From NCBI GenBank assembly GCA_049671305.1, contig JBATUR010000035.1:62001-126000 (forward strand): a stretch of 64,000 nucleotides of DNA. Direction: 5' to 3'. The DNA comes from CADCTM01 sp049671305. GTDB taxonomy: Bacteria; Cyanobacteriota; Cyanobacteriia; Cyanobacteriales; Coleofasciculaceae. The notes beneath the pieces are model-generated. The model worked only from the letters and a program-made list of their open reading frames with translations, was not told the origin of the DNA and made no database searches. Of this stretch, positions 41,895-51,535 are shown piece by piece. The translations under genes and the position numbers were made by a program. Numbering within the stretch: the first letter of the stretch is position 1; every line of letters begins with the position of its first letter.

Positions 41895-43226
41895 ATGACT
41901 ATTTCCAGTACTTCAATTCAAAAACTGCAACGTCAAGCCGCCTCTTTATTGATTTATCAGTCGGTGCTTAATAATTCAGTTGGGCAAGCTTTTTTAAGCC
42001 TTTTACAAACCATTCTAGATAGTGATAAAGATGGTATCAATTGCTTATATGCTTATGGCAATTGGTTTAAATCATTAGCTGACTGTCAGCAAAACTGGCA
42101 GGATTATTTAGTTAGCCAAATTTTGATAGATCAAAATCCTTTTAGTCAGCAAGTTCAATTAGTAGGATTAGCAAAATTACCTCCGGCTTTAGTAGCAGCA
42201 GCACAGCAAGATCTACAAGCTTTACAAAGTCTTTATAAATGTAGTGGAGAACAACTAAGTAACTGGGTACAGATAGCTGGTAAAATGCCTGTTGCACCTG
42301 CTTTTTGGGATGTCGAAAGCTTAGATAATTGTACGGTAGAAGAAAAACTAGTTCGAGAAAAATTGCAACAGAAAAACTGGGCAGATACAGATATATTAGA
42401 AGACTTAGCAACTTATTATCAGCAATTTGGCACTGGACTATTTGCTCAATATCGCGCTTTACGCTGGCAGTCTGGACAACTTATGGGCATTATTCATCCA
42501 GACTTAATTGAGATAAATCAATTGACTGGTTATGAATCTCAAAAAGAAGCTTTGGTGAAAAATACAGAGTTTTTATTAGCTGGTTACACTGCTCTTCATG
42601 TTTTACTTTATGGTAGCCGTGGCACAGGGAAATCTTCTTTAGTTAAAGGATTATTAAATCAGTATAGCCAGCGAGGTTTACGTTTGATTGAAGTTAGTAA
42701 GTCTGATCTTAAAGATTTAGCAATTATTATTGAGAAACTGCGGAATGTTTCCCAGAAGTTTATTATATTTGTTGATGACCTTTCTTTTGAGGAAGATGAT
42801 GATGCTTTTAAAGCTTTAAAAGTTGTTTTGGAAGGAAGTGTCACGGCGCGATCGCAAAATGTTGTCGTATATGCAACATCTAACCGTCGCCACTTAATTC
42901 GGGAGTTTTTTGAGGAGCGTCCTCGTCCTCGTGAAGGTGATGAAGTTCATGCTTGGGATACGGTTCAGGAAAAGCTGTCATTTAGCGATCGCTTTGGCTT
43001 AACCTTGACCTTTGAACCCGCTAATCAAGATACTTATCTCAAAATTGTACGGCATTTGGCTCTACAAGCTAAGATAACGCTAACTGAAGAAGATTTGGAT
43101 TATCGCGCCCTACAATGGGCAACACGCCATAATGGGCGTTCTGGACGGACGGCAAGACAATTTATTGATTTTCTTCAAGCAGATTTAGTCGTTTCGGGCG
43201 CTAAAAAGACTACATTAAACGAATAA
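41895..43226 (+). CDS. AAA ATPase, DUF815-like
   Basis: The 443-residue protein has a helical N-terminal region (about 1-205) and an AAA-type ATPase module. The module shows Walker A LYGSRGTGKSSLVKGLL, Walker B FIIFVDDLSFEEDD, sensor YATSNRRHLIREFFEERPR and RFGLTLTFEPANQDTY. These fit DUF815, a widespread ATPase of unknown function. It is the first of four same-strand genes (25-bp gap to the next), so it may belong to the TerB-C/ATPase/helicase cluster, though DUF815 genes also occur alone. Confidence 0.85.
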   Translation: MTISSTSIQKLQRQAASLLIYQSVLNNSVGQAFLSLLQTILDSDKDGINCLYAYGNWFKSLADCQQNWQDYLVSQILIDQNPFSQQVQLVGLAKLPPALVAAAQQDLQALQSLYKCSGEQLSNWVQIAGKMPVAPAFWDVESLDNCTVEEKLVREKLQQKNWADTDILEDLATYYQQFGTGLFAQYRALRWQSGQLMGIIHPDLIEINQLTGYESQKEALVKNTEFLLAGYTALHVLLYGSRGTGKSSLVKGLLNQYSQRGLRLIEVSKSDLKDLAIIIEKLRNVSQKFIIFVDDLSFEEDDDAFKALKVVLEGSVTARSQNVVVYATSNRRHLIREFFEERPRPREGDEVHAWDTVQEKLSFSDRFGLTLTFEPANQDTYLKIVRHLALQAKITLTEEDLDYRALQWATRHNGRSGRTARQFIDFLQADLVVSGAKKTTLNE

Positions 43227-43251
43227 AGGAAAACGCTTTAATTCGAGCGAT

Positions 43252-44409
43252 ATGCGAACTGATAAATCGACGCTTACACTATCAGCAAAAATAACAAATT
43301 GGCTAGTTCTAGGTTCTGTTGCTTTTGGAGTAAGCTTGTGTCTGAGTCTAATGGCAAGTCAGGATTTTGGAAAAGCTTTTTTTACAGGTGTAATTACGAT
43401 TCCTGCGACTTATGCTGGAGCGGTAGTTATACACAAGCGGCGACTTAATCGAGAAAAACGCTTTAGAAATGCTCTGGTAAATCAAATTCAGGAACTTGAG
43501 GCATATCAAGAAGATATGAATCAATATTTAGTTGATGCTTTAGGTGAAGAACAAGGGTTAGAAGCGAGTATTAATAATTTAAAAGCCGAGCTTAATTATT
43601 TGCGGAGTCAAGTTACTGAGTGTTATGACCAAAGAAAATCAATTAGTTGGGAGTTAGTTCGTTTTCAAGAACAAAAGCAACAGAAGCTGCAGGAATTATC
43701 AATTATACAAGAGCAAATAAATACCATTGAAAATCAGATAAATCAACTAAATCAAGTCCTCTCAACTAAAAACACTGAAGTCCGCAAAGCAGAAACTGCT
43801 CTAAATTTAATTAACTCAGAAATGCGGCAACTACCAGATAAAATTGTTGAATTAGAAACAGAGAAGCAATCTTTAGAACAAGACCTCTTAAATATCAAAA
43901 TCCAAAAGTCTATCTTGCTTGAGGAAGAAAATCAGGTAAGACAATCTTTGGCTTTCTTTAATTTAGAATTAATTCAATTAAAAGCCAAAGCCAAACCACA
44001 AAATGAGCAACAAGCAAATCAGCAAGAATTATTAAGTCTTAGAGAAGAGAAAAGTCAGCTAGAGGCAGAACTAGAGCGTCTTAAATATCCTAAAAAATCA
44101 TCAAAGAAAAATTCACCTCAAGAGCCACTTTTATCTCAAGAATGGCTAGATTTCTTACATCAACTTCCTGATTACGGAATTAAAGTAATTGAATCAATTG
44201 CTGAACCAAGCAATTCAATGGCAACACTTAAAACAATCGCTGAAGAAAATCTGACAATGCCCGAATTACTAATTGATTATATCAACAATTGTGCTATTGA
44301 TACCATAGGCGATCGCATTATTGAACCAGGCTCAATTTCAACACCTCCAGTAATCGCACCAGAATATATAGAAGTGGTAAATCAGGCAATTAATTTATAC
44401 AAATCATAA
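43252..44409 (+). CDS. Membrane-anchored coiled-coil protein with TerB-C-like C-terminus
   Basis: The 385-residue protein has two N-terminal membrane helices (about 12-30 and 36-56), a long coiled coil (about 75-285, rich in Glu/Gln/Leu/Lys), and a globular C-terminal domain (about 295-385). The latter reads EWLDFLHQLPDYGIKVIES, NLTMPELLIDYINNCAIDTIGD and APEYIEVVNQAI, a pattern I associate with TerB-C, a domain found with Ter stress and DNA-processing systems. It sits 25 bp after the DUF815 gene and 39 bp before the BrxD-like ATPase. The domain call is by eye. Confidence 0.65.
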   Translation: MRTDKSTLTLSAKITNWLVLGSVAFGVSLCLSLMASQDFGKAFFTGVITIPATYAGAVVIHKRRLNREKRFRNALVNQIQELEAYQEDMNQYLVDALGEEQGLEASINNLKAELNYLRSQVTECYDQRKSISWELVRFQEQKQQKLQELSIIQEQINTIENQINQLNQVLSTKNTEVRKAETALNLINSEMRQLPDKIVELETEKQSLEQDLLNIKIQKSILLEEENQVRQSLAFFNLELIQLKAKAKPQNEQQANQQELLSLREEKSQLEAELERLKYPKKSSKKNSPQEPLLSQEWLDFLHQLPDYGIKVIESIAEPSNSMATLKTIAEENLTMPELLIDYINNCAIDTIGDRIIEPGSISTPPVIAPEYIEVVNQAINLYKS

Positions 44410-44448
44410 AAAATACTATAAAATATTTATTTTTAAAGGATACACACA

Positions 44449-45771
44449 ATGCCAACAATTCCTAAACGAGTATCAACCGCTTTAATCAACTCCCTAAGTG
44501 CAGGAGTTGTACCAAGAATTGGACTTGAACATATTGCCGTTGGCAGAGAAAAAGAAATGGCAGCACTTGCACAAGACCTCGATAACATGGCACAAGGTGG
44601 TGCAGCATTTCGTTTTATTATCGGTCGTTATGGCGCTGGAAAAAGCTTCATGCTGCAACTACTTCGTAACTATGCATTACAGCAAGGTTTCGTAGTAGCT
44701 GATGTTGATTTATCCCCCGAAAGACGACTTGCTGGAACCAATAATCAAAGTGTTGCCACATATCGGGAATTAATGCCCAGATTATCGACTAAAACTCGTC
44801 CTGATGGTGGTGCATTAATTGCGATTTTAGAAGGATGGATTAATGATATTCAAAACCAAGTTGCCAAGACAACAGGAAGTCGTCCAAATGAGCAAGATTT
44901 TGATAATCAAGTAGAAGATAAAATTCGAGAAGTTGTTAAAGATATAGAAGGATTAGTGCATGGATTTGATTTTGCTAATGTGATTATTACTTATTGGCGA
45001 GGCTATCGCTTAGATGATGCTGAAAAAAAAGAAGCCGCCTTACGTTGGTTGCGGGGAGAGTTTGCCACAAAAACAGAAGCTAAGATAGCTTTGGGCGAAC
45101 GTGTCAGTATTATTGATGATGATAGTTGGTACGACTATATCAAGCTTTTAGCCAAGTTTGTCTCTGATATTGGTTACAAAGGATTACTAATTATAGTTGA
45201 TGAAGTAGTTCATTTATATAAAATAAACCATACACTTTCTCGTCAAAAAAACTATGACAAAATTCTCACTATGTTCAACGATACAAGAGGCGGAGGTATA
45301 GAATATTTAGGCATTTTTATCGGCGGAACTCCTCAATTTTTAGAAGATAAGCGACGTGGATTATATAGTGATGAAGCTTTGCGGAGTCGATTAGTAAAAA
45401 GTCGCTTTCTTGAAAATGGAATTCAGGATATGTCAGAACCTGCAATTCACCTCAAAACTCTAAGCGTTGAAGATATTTATCAAATTTTACAACGTTTAAT
45501 TGTTGTCCATGCTACTCACTATAATTACAAAAATACTCTCAAAAAAGGTGAATTACAAGAGTTTATTAATGAAGTAGCAAATCGTTTGGGAGCAGAAGAA
45601 TTGTTAACACCTCGTGAGGTTGTTCGTGATTTTGTTACTCTCTTAAATCTGCATCAGCAAAACTCAAACCTTTCTTTTAGTCAATTAATCAATAGTTCTA
45701 ACTTTAAACCAACTACTCCCCTAAAAAATTCCGATGAGCAAGATAGTAAGTTCGCTGAATTTACCCTATGA
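44449..45771 (+). CDS. BrxD-like P-loop ATPase (DUF2791 type)
   Basis: The 440-residue protein begins PKRVSTALINSLSAGVVPRIGLEHIAVGR, the usual start of this family, followed by Walker A IIGRYGAGKSFMLQLL, DLSPERRLAGT, Walker B GLLIIVDEVVHLYKI and the sensor region FIGGTPQFLEDKRRGLYSDEALRSRL. These match BREX-system ATP-binding proteins of the BrxD/DUF2791 type, which pair with an Lhr-like helicase in BREX type 2 and in Ter-linked clusters. AAAGGA lies just upstream of the ATG. Its stop overlaps the helicase start as ATGA. Confidence 0.85.
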   Translation: MPTIPKRVSTALINSLSAGVVPRIGLEHIAVGREKEMAALAQDLDNMAQGGAAFRFIIGRYGAGKSFMLQLLRNYALQQGFVVADVDLSPERRLAGTNNQSVATYRELMPRLSTKTRPDGGALIAILEGWINDIQNQVAKTTGSRPNEQDFDNQVEDKIREVVKDIEGLVHGFDFANVIITYWRGYRLDDAEKKEAALRWLRGEFATKTEAKIALGERVSIIDDDSWYDYIKLLAKFVSDIGYKGLLIIVDEVVHLYKINHTLSRQKNYDKILTMFNDTRGGGIEYLGIFIGGTPQFLEDKRRGLYSDEALRSRLVKSRFLENGIQDMSEPAIHLKTLSVEDIYQILQRLIVVHATHYNYKNTLKKGELQEFINEVANRLGAEELLTPREVVRDFVTLLNLHQQNSNLSFSQLINSSNFKPTTPLKNSDEQDSKFAEFTL

Positions 45772-47972
45772 ATAACCAAACATTTAATCGTCTAGCACCT
45801 TTTATCCAAGAGTATATTTACACTCACAATTGGCAAGATATACGCCCGGTGCAAGTCGAAGCCTGTGAAGTTATCTTTAATACCAATGCTCACTTATTAT
45901 TGGCAGCAGGTACAGCATCTGGTAAAACTGAAGCTGCCTTTTTACCTGTATTGACCTTACTACATGAAAATCCTTCTAGTACCATTGGTATTCTTTACAT
46001 AAGTCCTATTAAAGCTCTAATTAATGATCAATTTGAGCGCTTAAATGACCTCCTAAAAGAAGCCCATATTCCAGTTTGGGCGTGGCATGGAGATGTCTCT
46101 CAAAACCGTAAAAATAAATTAGTGAAAAATCCATCAGGTGTTTTACAAATTACTCCAGAATCATTAGAAAGTCTCTTACTTAATAAAACGGCTGAACTCT
46201 CTAATTTGTTTGGAGATTTACGATTTATTATTATTGATGAAATTCATGCATTTATGGGTTCTGAGCGTGGTTGTCAGATTCTTTGCCAATTGACAAGGCT
46301 ATCAAGATATATCAAAAATTCACAACCGCGTCGCATTGGCTTATCGGCAACTTTAGGTGACTATAAATTGGCTGAAGACTGGTTAAGTTCTGGAACTAAA
46401 AAATCAGTTATTACACCTAAAATTAAAGGAGCAGAGCGAAAAGTTAATCTGTCTGTTTCACACTTTTATCTTAGCGAAACATCTGCAAACTCTGACTCTG
46501 ATTCAAAATCAAATAGTAAGTTAGAAATAACTGCTAGCCCTTATTATCAATATCTTTTTCAAAGTAGTAAAGCCAAAAAATGCTTGATATTTGCTAATAA
46601 CCGTGCTGAAATAGAATCAGTTATTGCTAACCTACGGCAAATTGCTGAAGTGTCAGGTAATCCTGATATTTATCACGTCCATCATGGCAGTATTTCGGCT
46701 TCATTGAGAGAAGCAGCGGAAGCAGCAATGCGCGGCACTAATCCAGCCGTTACTGCAGCAACTCTTACTTTAGAATTAGGTATAGATATTGGTCAATTAG
46801 AGCGAGTAATTCAATTAGAAGCACCCCTATCTGTCGCGAGTTTTTTACAACGTTTAGGACGATCAGGAAGACGAGGTGCAGCAGCAGAGATGCAGTTTGT
46901 TTGTGCTGAAGATGAGCTGTTAGGATTACTTCCTGAACAAATTCCTTGGCAATTAATACAAGCGATCGCCATTATTCAACTCTACCTAGAAGAACGCTGG
47001 ATCGAACCGATTAAATCCCACCGCTACCCCCTTAGTTTGCTCTATCATCAAACCATGAGCATCCTTACAGCCACAGGGGAACTTTCAGCCGCAGAACTAG
47101 CTCAACAAGTCCTAACTTTACCATCATTTCAAGCCATATCTCAAGCAGATTTTCGGCAATTACTACAACACTTAATTGCTCTTGAACATATTCAAATCAC
47201 TGAAACAGGAACGCTAATTGTTGGTTTAATTGGAGAAAGTTTAGTCAGAAAGTTTAACTTTTATACAGTATTTACTAATAATGTAGAATATACTGTACGT
47301 GAGGAAACTACAGAAATCGGCAGCATAATTATGCCCCCGCCAACTGGCAATCAGTTTGCTTTAGCCGGGAGAACTTGGCAAGTTTTAGAAATAGATCCTA
47401 AAAGAAAAACCGTATTTGTTAAACGAGCTGAAGGTATTGCTAATACTTCTTGGCGGGGCGGTAGCGGCAATATTCACACGAAAATTTTGCAGCGTATGAA
47501 GCAAGTTATTGTTGAAAATACTGAATATCCTTATTTACAAAATAACGCTAAAGAGCGACTACAAGCTGCTCGACAAATCGCTAAAATATCCGGATTAGAA
47601 CGCCATTATATTTTACCATTAGAAGCTAATACTTGCTGTATCTTTCCTTGGGCTGGCACTATTGCTTATCGTACCCTGGAACGAGTAATTAATTTTTTGG
47701 TGAGATCATCATTAGATATTAAAAGTGTTAGTGGCACAGCTCCCTACTTTCTGAGCATTAAACTTGGTAAAAGTTCTATTCAGGAACTTGAACAAGAACT
47801 TACTGCTTTTTGTGAAAAAGAATTGAAAAACGAGGATTTGGTCGCTCTAGACGAAGCTCCTAAACTGCAAAAATATGATCAATTTGTTCCCAATAATTTA
47901 TTGCGCCGTGCCTTTGCTAGCGACTATTTAGACGTCTCAGAATTACAGAAAACTCTTAAGAAGAATTGGTAA
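45768..47972 (+). CDS. Superfamily II helicase, Lhr/BrxHI-like
   Basis: The 734-residue DEAD/DEAH-type helicase has motif I AAGTASGKTEAAFLP, motif Ia YISPIKALINDQ, motif II IIIDEIHAFMGSERG, motif III IGLSATLGD, motif V TLELGIDIGQ and motif VI LQRLGRSGRRG. About 300 residues follow with Lhr-core-like sequence (ATGNQFALAGRTWQVLEID-type fold). It is shorter than full Lhr (about 1500 residues) and matches the compact helicases that accompany BrxD-like ATPases. It is translationally coupled to the ATPase gene, so the two probably act together on DNA. Confidence 0.87.
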   Translation: MNNQTFNRLAPFIQEYIYTHNWQDIRPVQVEACEVIFNTNAHLLLAAGTASGKTEAAFLPVLTLLHENPSSTIGILYISPIKALINDQFERLNDLLKEAHIPVWAWHGDVSQNRKNKLVKNPSGVLQITPESLESLLLNKTAELSNLFGDLRFIIIDEIHAFMGSERGCQILCQLTRLSRYIKNSQPRRIGLSATLGDYKLAEDWLSSGTKKSVITPKIKGAERKVNLSVSHFYLSETSANSDSDSKSNSKLEITASPYYQYLFQSSKAKKCLIFANNRAEIESVIANLRQIAEVSGNPDIYHVHHGSISASLREAAEAAMRGTNPAVTAATLTLELGIDIGQLERVIQLEAPLSVASFLQRLGRSGRRGAAAEMQFVCAEDELLGLLPEQIPWQLIQAIAIIQLYLEERWIEPIKSHRYPLSLLYHQTMSILTATGELSAAELAQQVLTLPSFQAISQADFRQLLQHLIALEHIQITETGTLIVGLIGESLVRKFNFYTVFTNNVEYTVREETTEIGSIIMPPPTGNQFALAGRTWQVLEIDPKRKTVFVKRAEGIANTSWRGGSGNIHTKILQRMKQVIVENTEYPYLQNNAKERLQAARQIAKISGLERHYILPLEANTCCIFPWAGTIAYRTLERVINFLVRSSLDIKSVSGTAPYFLSIKLGKSSIQELEQELTAFCEKELKNEDLVALDEAPKLQKYDQFVPNNLLRRAFASDYLDVSELQKTLKKNW

Positions 47973-48331
47973 TCCATTAATATAACTCTAAGCTAAAATA
48001 ATAAAAACTACCTCTAATCAAGCAACCAACTTGTTCAGATAAATGATTTGATCAGGCATTTAGTCCTAGCTATTGTTGAGTATCGTTGCCAAAATGCCAA
48101 TATCAAAACTACCTCATTGACCAGCACAGTGAAAGTAGGGATAATTTAAAGAAGTTCTTCTAGAGGAAAACTGCCTCAATCAGAAAAAAGAGCTAAATTG
48201 CTACAATAGGGTAATCTATAAATAACTTAGTCGAAAAGCTAAGAAAAAGCATCTACAAAAAAGCAGCAATGCCATCTTCAGGGACATCAAAAGCTAAATT
48301 TTAGATATACAAGTGTGAGTGGTCAGCGATA
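47973..48331. other. 359-bp intergenic region
   Basis: No gene or strong hairpin was found. The 11-mer AAAACTACCTC occurs twice, about 100 bp apart (near 48006 and 48105), meaning unknown. The region ends the helicase operon and holds the promoter of the CHASE2-kinase gene. Confidence 0.4.
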
Positions 48332-50752
48332 GTGAAGACCAGTGGCGAGTTAACCAAAAGATCCAAAATCGAACCCCCGGATAAGCCTCCTAGTGCCCCG
48401 CCGTCAAAATTGTCTCAGGCTTTGACGCGCTTGAAGAGGTTTGGGAGTTCAAAATTATTGCGTCCAGCCTTTCTTGCCGGCTTAACTATTACTGCCTTGC
48501 TGGTTGCAGGTAAGCAGCTACGTCTATTAGAGCCTCTGGAGTTGGGGGCTTTTGATGAGCTAATGCAGCTACGACCAGCCCTACCGCTTGATCCACGACT
48601 GCTAATTGTGGAAGTGACCGAGACAGATATCATGTCTCTCAAAACTTACCCAATTACCGATGCGGTGATGACGCAGATTTTGAGTAAGCTAGACCAGGCA
48701 GGAGCTTTGGCAATTGGCTTAGATATTTATCGGGATATTCCTCAACAACCAGGACACGCCGAATTCTTGAAGCTGCTCAAAACAAGCGATCGCATTATTC
48801 CCATCTGCAAACTCAGTGACGCCGATAGCCCCGGCAACCCGCCGCCCCCCGGTATTCCAGATAACCGTTACGGCTTTGCTGACCTCACACCCGATGATAA
48901 TGGCATCATTCGCCGAGCACTCTTATTTGCCCCTCCACCCCCCAACTCTCGCTGCAGTAGTGACACCTCCTTCAGCTTCCAACTCGCCAGAATTTACCTA
49001 GAAAAAAAAGGCGTCAAGCTTGACTTAGTTGAAGAAAAGCGCTTCAAACTCGGCAAAAACTTTAAGCCAGAATGGACGACACAAGAACTTTTAAAGCTTG
49101 GTAACGTGATCATACCGCCGATCTCGCGCAACAGTGGCGGCTATCAAAACGCCCAAACAGGCGGCTACCAAGTTTTATTAAACTACCGCAGCAAAACCCT
49201 TGCTCGTAAGGTCACCATTAGTGATGTCCTCAACAACCGCGTTGATCCCAGTTGGGTCAAAGACCGCATCGTACTGATTGGCGGTACAGCACCTAGCCTC
49301 AATGATACATTTTATACCCCCTATAGTTCAGGTGTACGCAGCTCCCAAAAAATGCCCGGAGTCGAGATACATGGTCAAATTGTTAGCCAACTAATTGGTA
49401 CTGCCCTCGATGGGCGTCCCCAATTTTGGTTTTGGCAAGACTGGCTAGAAATCTTTTGGGTACTGGGTTGGACACTAGCAGGCGGCATTTTGGTGCGGGT
49501 GATTCACCATCCCGGAAAACTGATTTTGGCAGAAGTTGGGGCTTTGGCGCTGTTGGTAGGAACTACTGTCGTCGTCTTCTTAGCTTCGGGGTGGATACCC
49601 GTTGTGGCACCCGCCCTCGGTTTAATTGCCGGCGCAACCAGCGTCATCGCTTATAGCGTCTACGAGTCGAAAAAAGAAGCAGATTATATTGCCAGCAAAG
49701 TTAAGCAACAAGAAGAAAATATTGCCTTATTGCAAACACTGCTGAAACAGAAAGCGCCTTATCTCCCCGACTCAGATTTAGAAGATGAGGACGATACAGC
49801 GATCGCCACCGAGGATTATGACGACGATACTGCGATCGCCACCCAGGATGATCATGATGACGATGATGACGACGGCGGCGATACTGCGATCGCTCCCAAA
49901 GATGGGGTCGCTGGCAGGTACAGACCGATAGACGGCGAACCCAAGCCCAAACTTTTAGATGGACGCTATCAAATCAACCGCACCCTGAGTGCTGGCGGCT
50001 TTGGCGTCACCTTTTTGGCACAAGATAACAAGCGTCCTGGTACGCCGCAATGTGTAGTTAAACAACTCAAACCCGCACGTCGTGATGATACATTTTTAAG
50101 CATTGCCATCAGATTATTTCAAACTGAAGCAGAAATCTTAGAAAAATTAGGAACTCATCCTCAAATTCCCCAATTACTAGCGCATTTTGTTGAACGCAAA
50201 GAATTTTATCTCGTCCAAGAATTTGTTGATGGACATCCTATCACCGATGAATTACCAGTAGATAAGCGACTGCCAGAAGCCCATGTTGTACAGTTGCTCA
50301 AAGATGTCTTAGAAATCTTGAGTTTTCTGCACGACCACAAAGTTATTCATCGCGATATCAAACCTGGTAATATTATGCGTCGTAGCCATGATGATAAAAT
50401 TGTTTTAATTGACTTTGGGGCAGTCAAACAAATTCAACCCCAAGAACAAATGGACAAAGAAGGAAACACAGTTGCGATCGGCACTCGTGGCTATGCACCC
50501 CCAGAGCAATATGCTGGACATCCCAACTTTAGTAGCGATATTTATGCTTTAGGAATGATTGGTATTCAAGCCCTAACAGGCATACCGCCGCACCAACTCA
50601 AACCTTCTGAAGAAACAGGCGATATTAGCTGGCGTCACCTAGCAAATGTTAGTGAAGAAATTGGTCAAATTGTTGATAAGATGGTGCGCTACCATTTCCC
50701 AACAAGATATCAGACAGCAGCAGCAGTTTTGGAAGACTTACGCAAGATTTAA
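48332..50752 (+). CDS. CHASE2-domain Ser/Thr protein kinase
   Basis: The 806-residue protein starts at GTG. It has a membrane helix (about 40-56), an extracytoplasmic CHASE2 sensor (about 65-350, with LRPALPLDPRLLIVEVTETD and RIVLIGGTAPSLNDTFYTPY), then two or three membrane helices (about 365-445), a short coiled coil and an acidic Asp-rich linker (about 485-525). The cytoplasmic kinase domain (about 545-806) has GGFGVTFLAQD, CVVKQLKPARRD, HRDIKPGNIM, DFGAVK and GTRGYAPPEQYAG. It senses an unknown external signal. The linker is built of repeated TAIAT(E/Q)D units. Confidence 0.92.
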   Translation: MKTSGELTKRSKIEPPDKPPSAPPSKLSQALTRLKRFGSSKLLRPAFLAGLTITALLVAGKQLRLLEPLELGAFDELMQLRPALPLDPRLLIVEVTETDIMSLKTYPITDAVMTQILSKLDQAGALAIGLDIYRDIPQQPGHAEFLKLLKTSDRIIPICKLSDADSPGNPPPPGIPDNRYGFADLTPDDNGIIRRALLFAPPPPNSRCSSDTSFSFQLARIYLEKKGVKLDLVEEKRFKLGKNFKPEWTTQELLKLGNVIIPPISRNSGGYQNAQTGGYQVLLNYRSKTLARKVTISDVLNNRVDPSWVKDRIVLIGGTAPSLNDTFYTPYSSGVRSSQKMPGVEIHGQIVSQLIGTALDGRPQFWFWQDWLEIFWVLGWTLAGGILVRVIHHPGKLILAEVGALALLVGTTVVVFLASGWIPVVAPALGLIAGATSVIAYSVYESKKEADYIASKVKQQEENIALLQTLLKQKAPYLPDSDLEDEDDTAIATEDYDDDTAIATQDDHDDDDDDGGDTAIAPKDGVAGRYRPIDGEPKPKLLDGRYQINRTLSAGGFGVTFLAQDNKRPGTPQCVVKQLKPARRDDTFLSIAIRLFQTEAEILEKLGTHPQIPQLLAHFVERKEFYLVQEFVDGHPITDELPVDKRLPEAHVVQLLKDVLEILSFLHDHKVIHRDIKPGNIMRRSHDDKIVLIDFGAVKQIQPQEQMDKEGNTVAIGTRGYAPPEQYAGHPNFSSDIYALGMIGIQALTGIPPHQLKPSEETGDISWRHLANVSEEIGQIVDKMVRYHFPTRYQTAAAVLEDLRKI
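49794..49895. repeat. HIP1-centred coding repeats in the kinase linker
   Basis: Three copies of GA(T/C)ACTGCGATCGC(C/T) type sequence, each centred on the GCGATCGC palindrome, encode DTAIA segments separated by Asp-rich spacers. The first copy has ACAGCGATCGCC. The arrangement places three HIP1 octamers within about 100 bp. Confidence 0.75.
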
Positions 50753-50767
50753 TTAACTGCGTAATTT

Positions 50768-51535
50768 CTATAAAACTCCAGAATTAGAAACAATAGATGG
50801 TTGTATCTTTTTAAGTTCAGCTAAACCCAAATAACTAATTGCTTGCGGTGTAATTTCAAATCGGTAAGGCAATACTTCAACACCTCGCTCAACTGCTTGG
50901 CGCAACAATTCACCATACACAGCATCAGCACTATCGCAGGGAGCAAAACTTGTACAATCACCCCGATTAATAAAATATAACATCACCGCTCGCGCTTGGG
51001 GAATCAATGCCATCAATTCTCGTAAATGCTTTTGTCCACGAGTCGTTACCGTATCAGGAAATAAAGCAATATCCCCTTCTGATAAAGTTACACTTTTTAC
51101 CTCTAAATAAATAGGAATACTGCCATCTCTTTGCTCATCTGTTAATAAAAAATCCACCCGACTTTTTAATTCATTACCATAAGGAACCTCACTACGAATC
51201 GTGCTATAGTTACCTAATTCTGGAAATAATTTTTGTTCTAGAGCTAACTTAATAATACGATTTGGCATTGCCGTATTAACCCCGATCCAAGTTGGTTTCG
51301 TGTCATTAACCTGAATCATTTCCCAGGTATATGCTAACTTACGCTTTGGGTTATTACTGCGAGAAACTTGTACCAAACTACCTACAGTTGAAACACCCGT
51401 CATTGGACCTGTATTAGGGCAATGAGCTGTAATTATTTCCCCAGAAGACAACTCAATATCCGCAAAAAAACGCTTGTAGCGCTTCACTAAAATGCCTATT
51501 TCCAGAGTTGGGTAAGTATAAATTATTTTGGTCAC
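50768..51535 (-). CDS. sfsA: DNA/RNA nuclease SfsA
   Basis: The 255-residue protein matches SfsA throughout. An N-terminal OB-like region with RYKRFFADIEL and HCPNTGPMTG is followed by the PD-(D/E)XK-type core in SRVDFLLTDE and YLEVKSVTLSEGDIALFPDTVTTRGQKHL. SfsA was first described as a sugar fermentation stimulation protein and later as a nuclease. It converges on the CHASE2-kinase gene with a 15-bp gap. Confidence 0.95.
   Translation of the reverse strand: MTKIIYTYPTLEIGILVKRYKRFFADIELSSGEIITAHCPNTGPMTGVSTVGSLVQVSRSNNPKRKLAYTWEMIQVNDTKPTWIGVNTAMPNRIIKLALEQKLFPELGNYSTIRSEVPYGNELKSRVDFLLTDEQRDGSIPIYLEVKSVTLSEGDIALFPDTVTTRGQKHLRELMALIPQARAVMLYFINRGDCTSFAPCDSADAVYGELLRQAVERGVEVLPYRFEITPQAISYLGLAELKKIQPSIVSNSGVL

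Noticed and set aside
41895..47972. Complete BREX type 2 system
   Set aside because: Only BrxD-like and BrxHI-like genes are present. No PglX methylase, PglZ, PglY/BrxC or PglW is encoded in the window.
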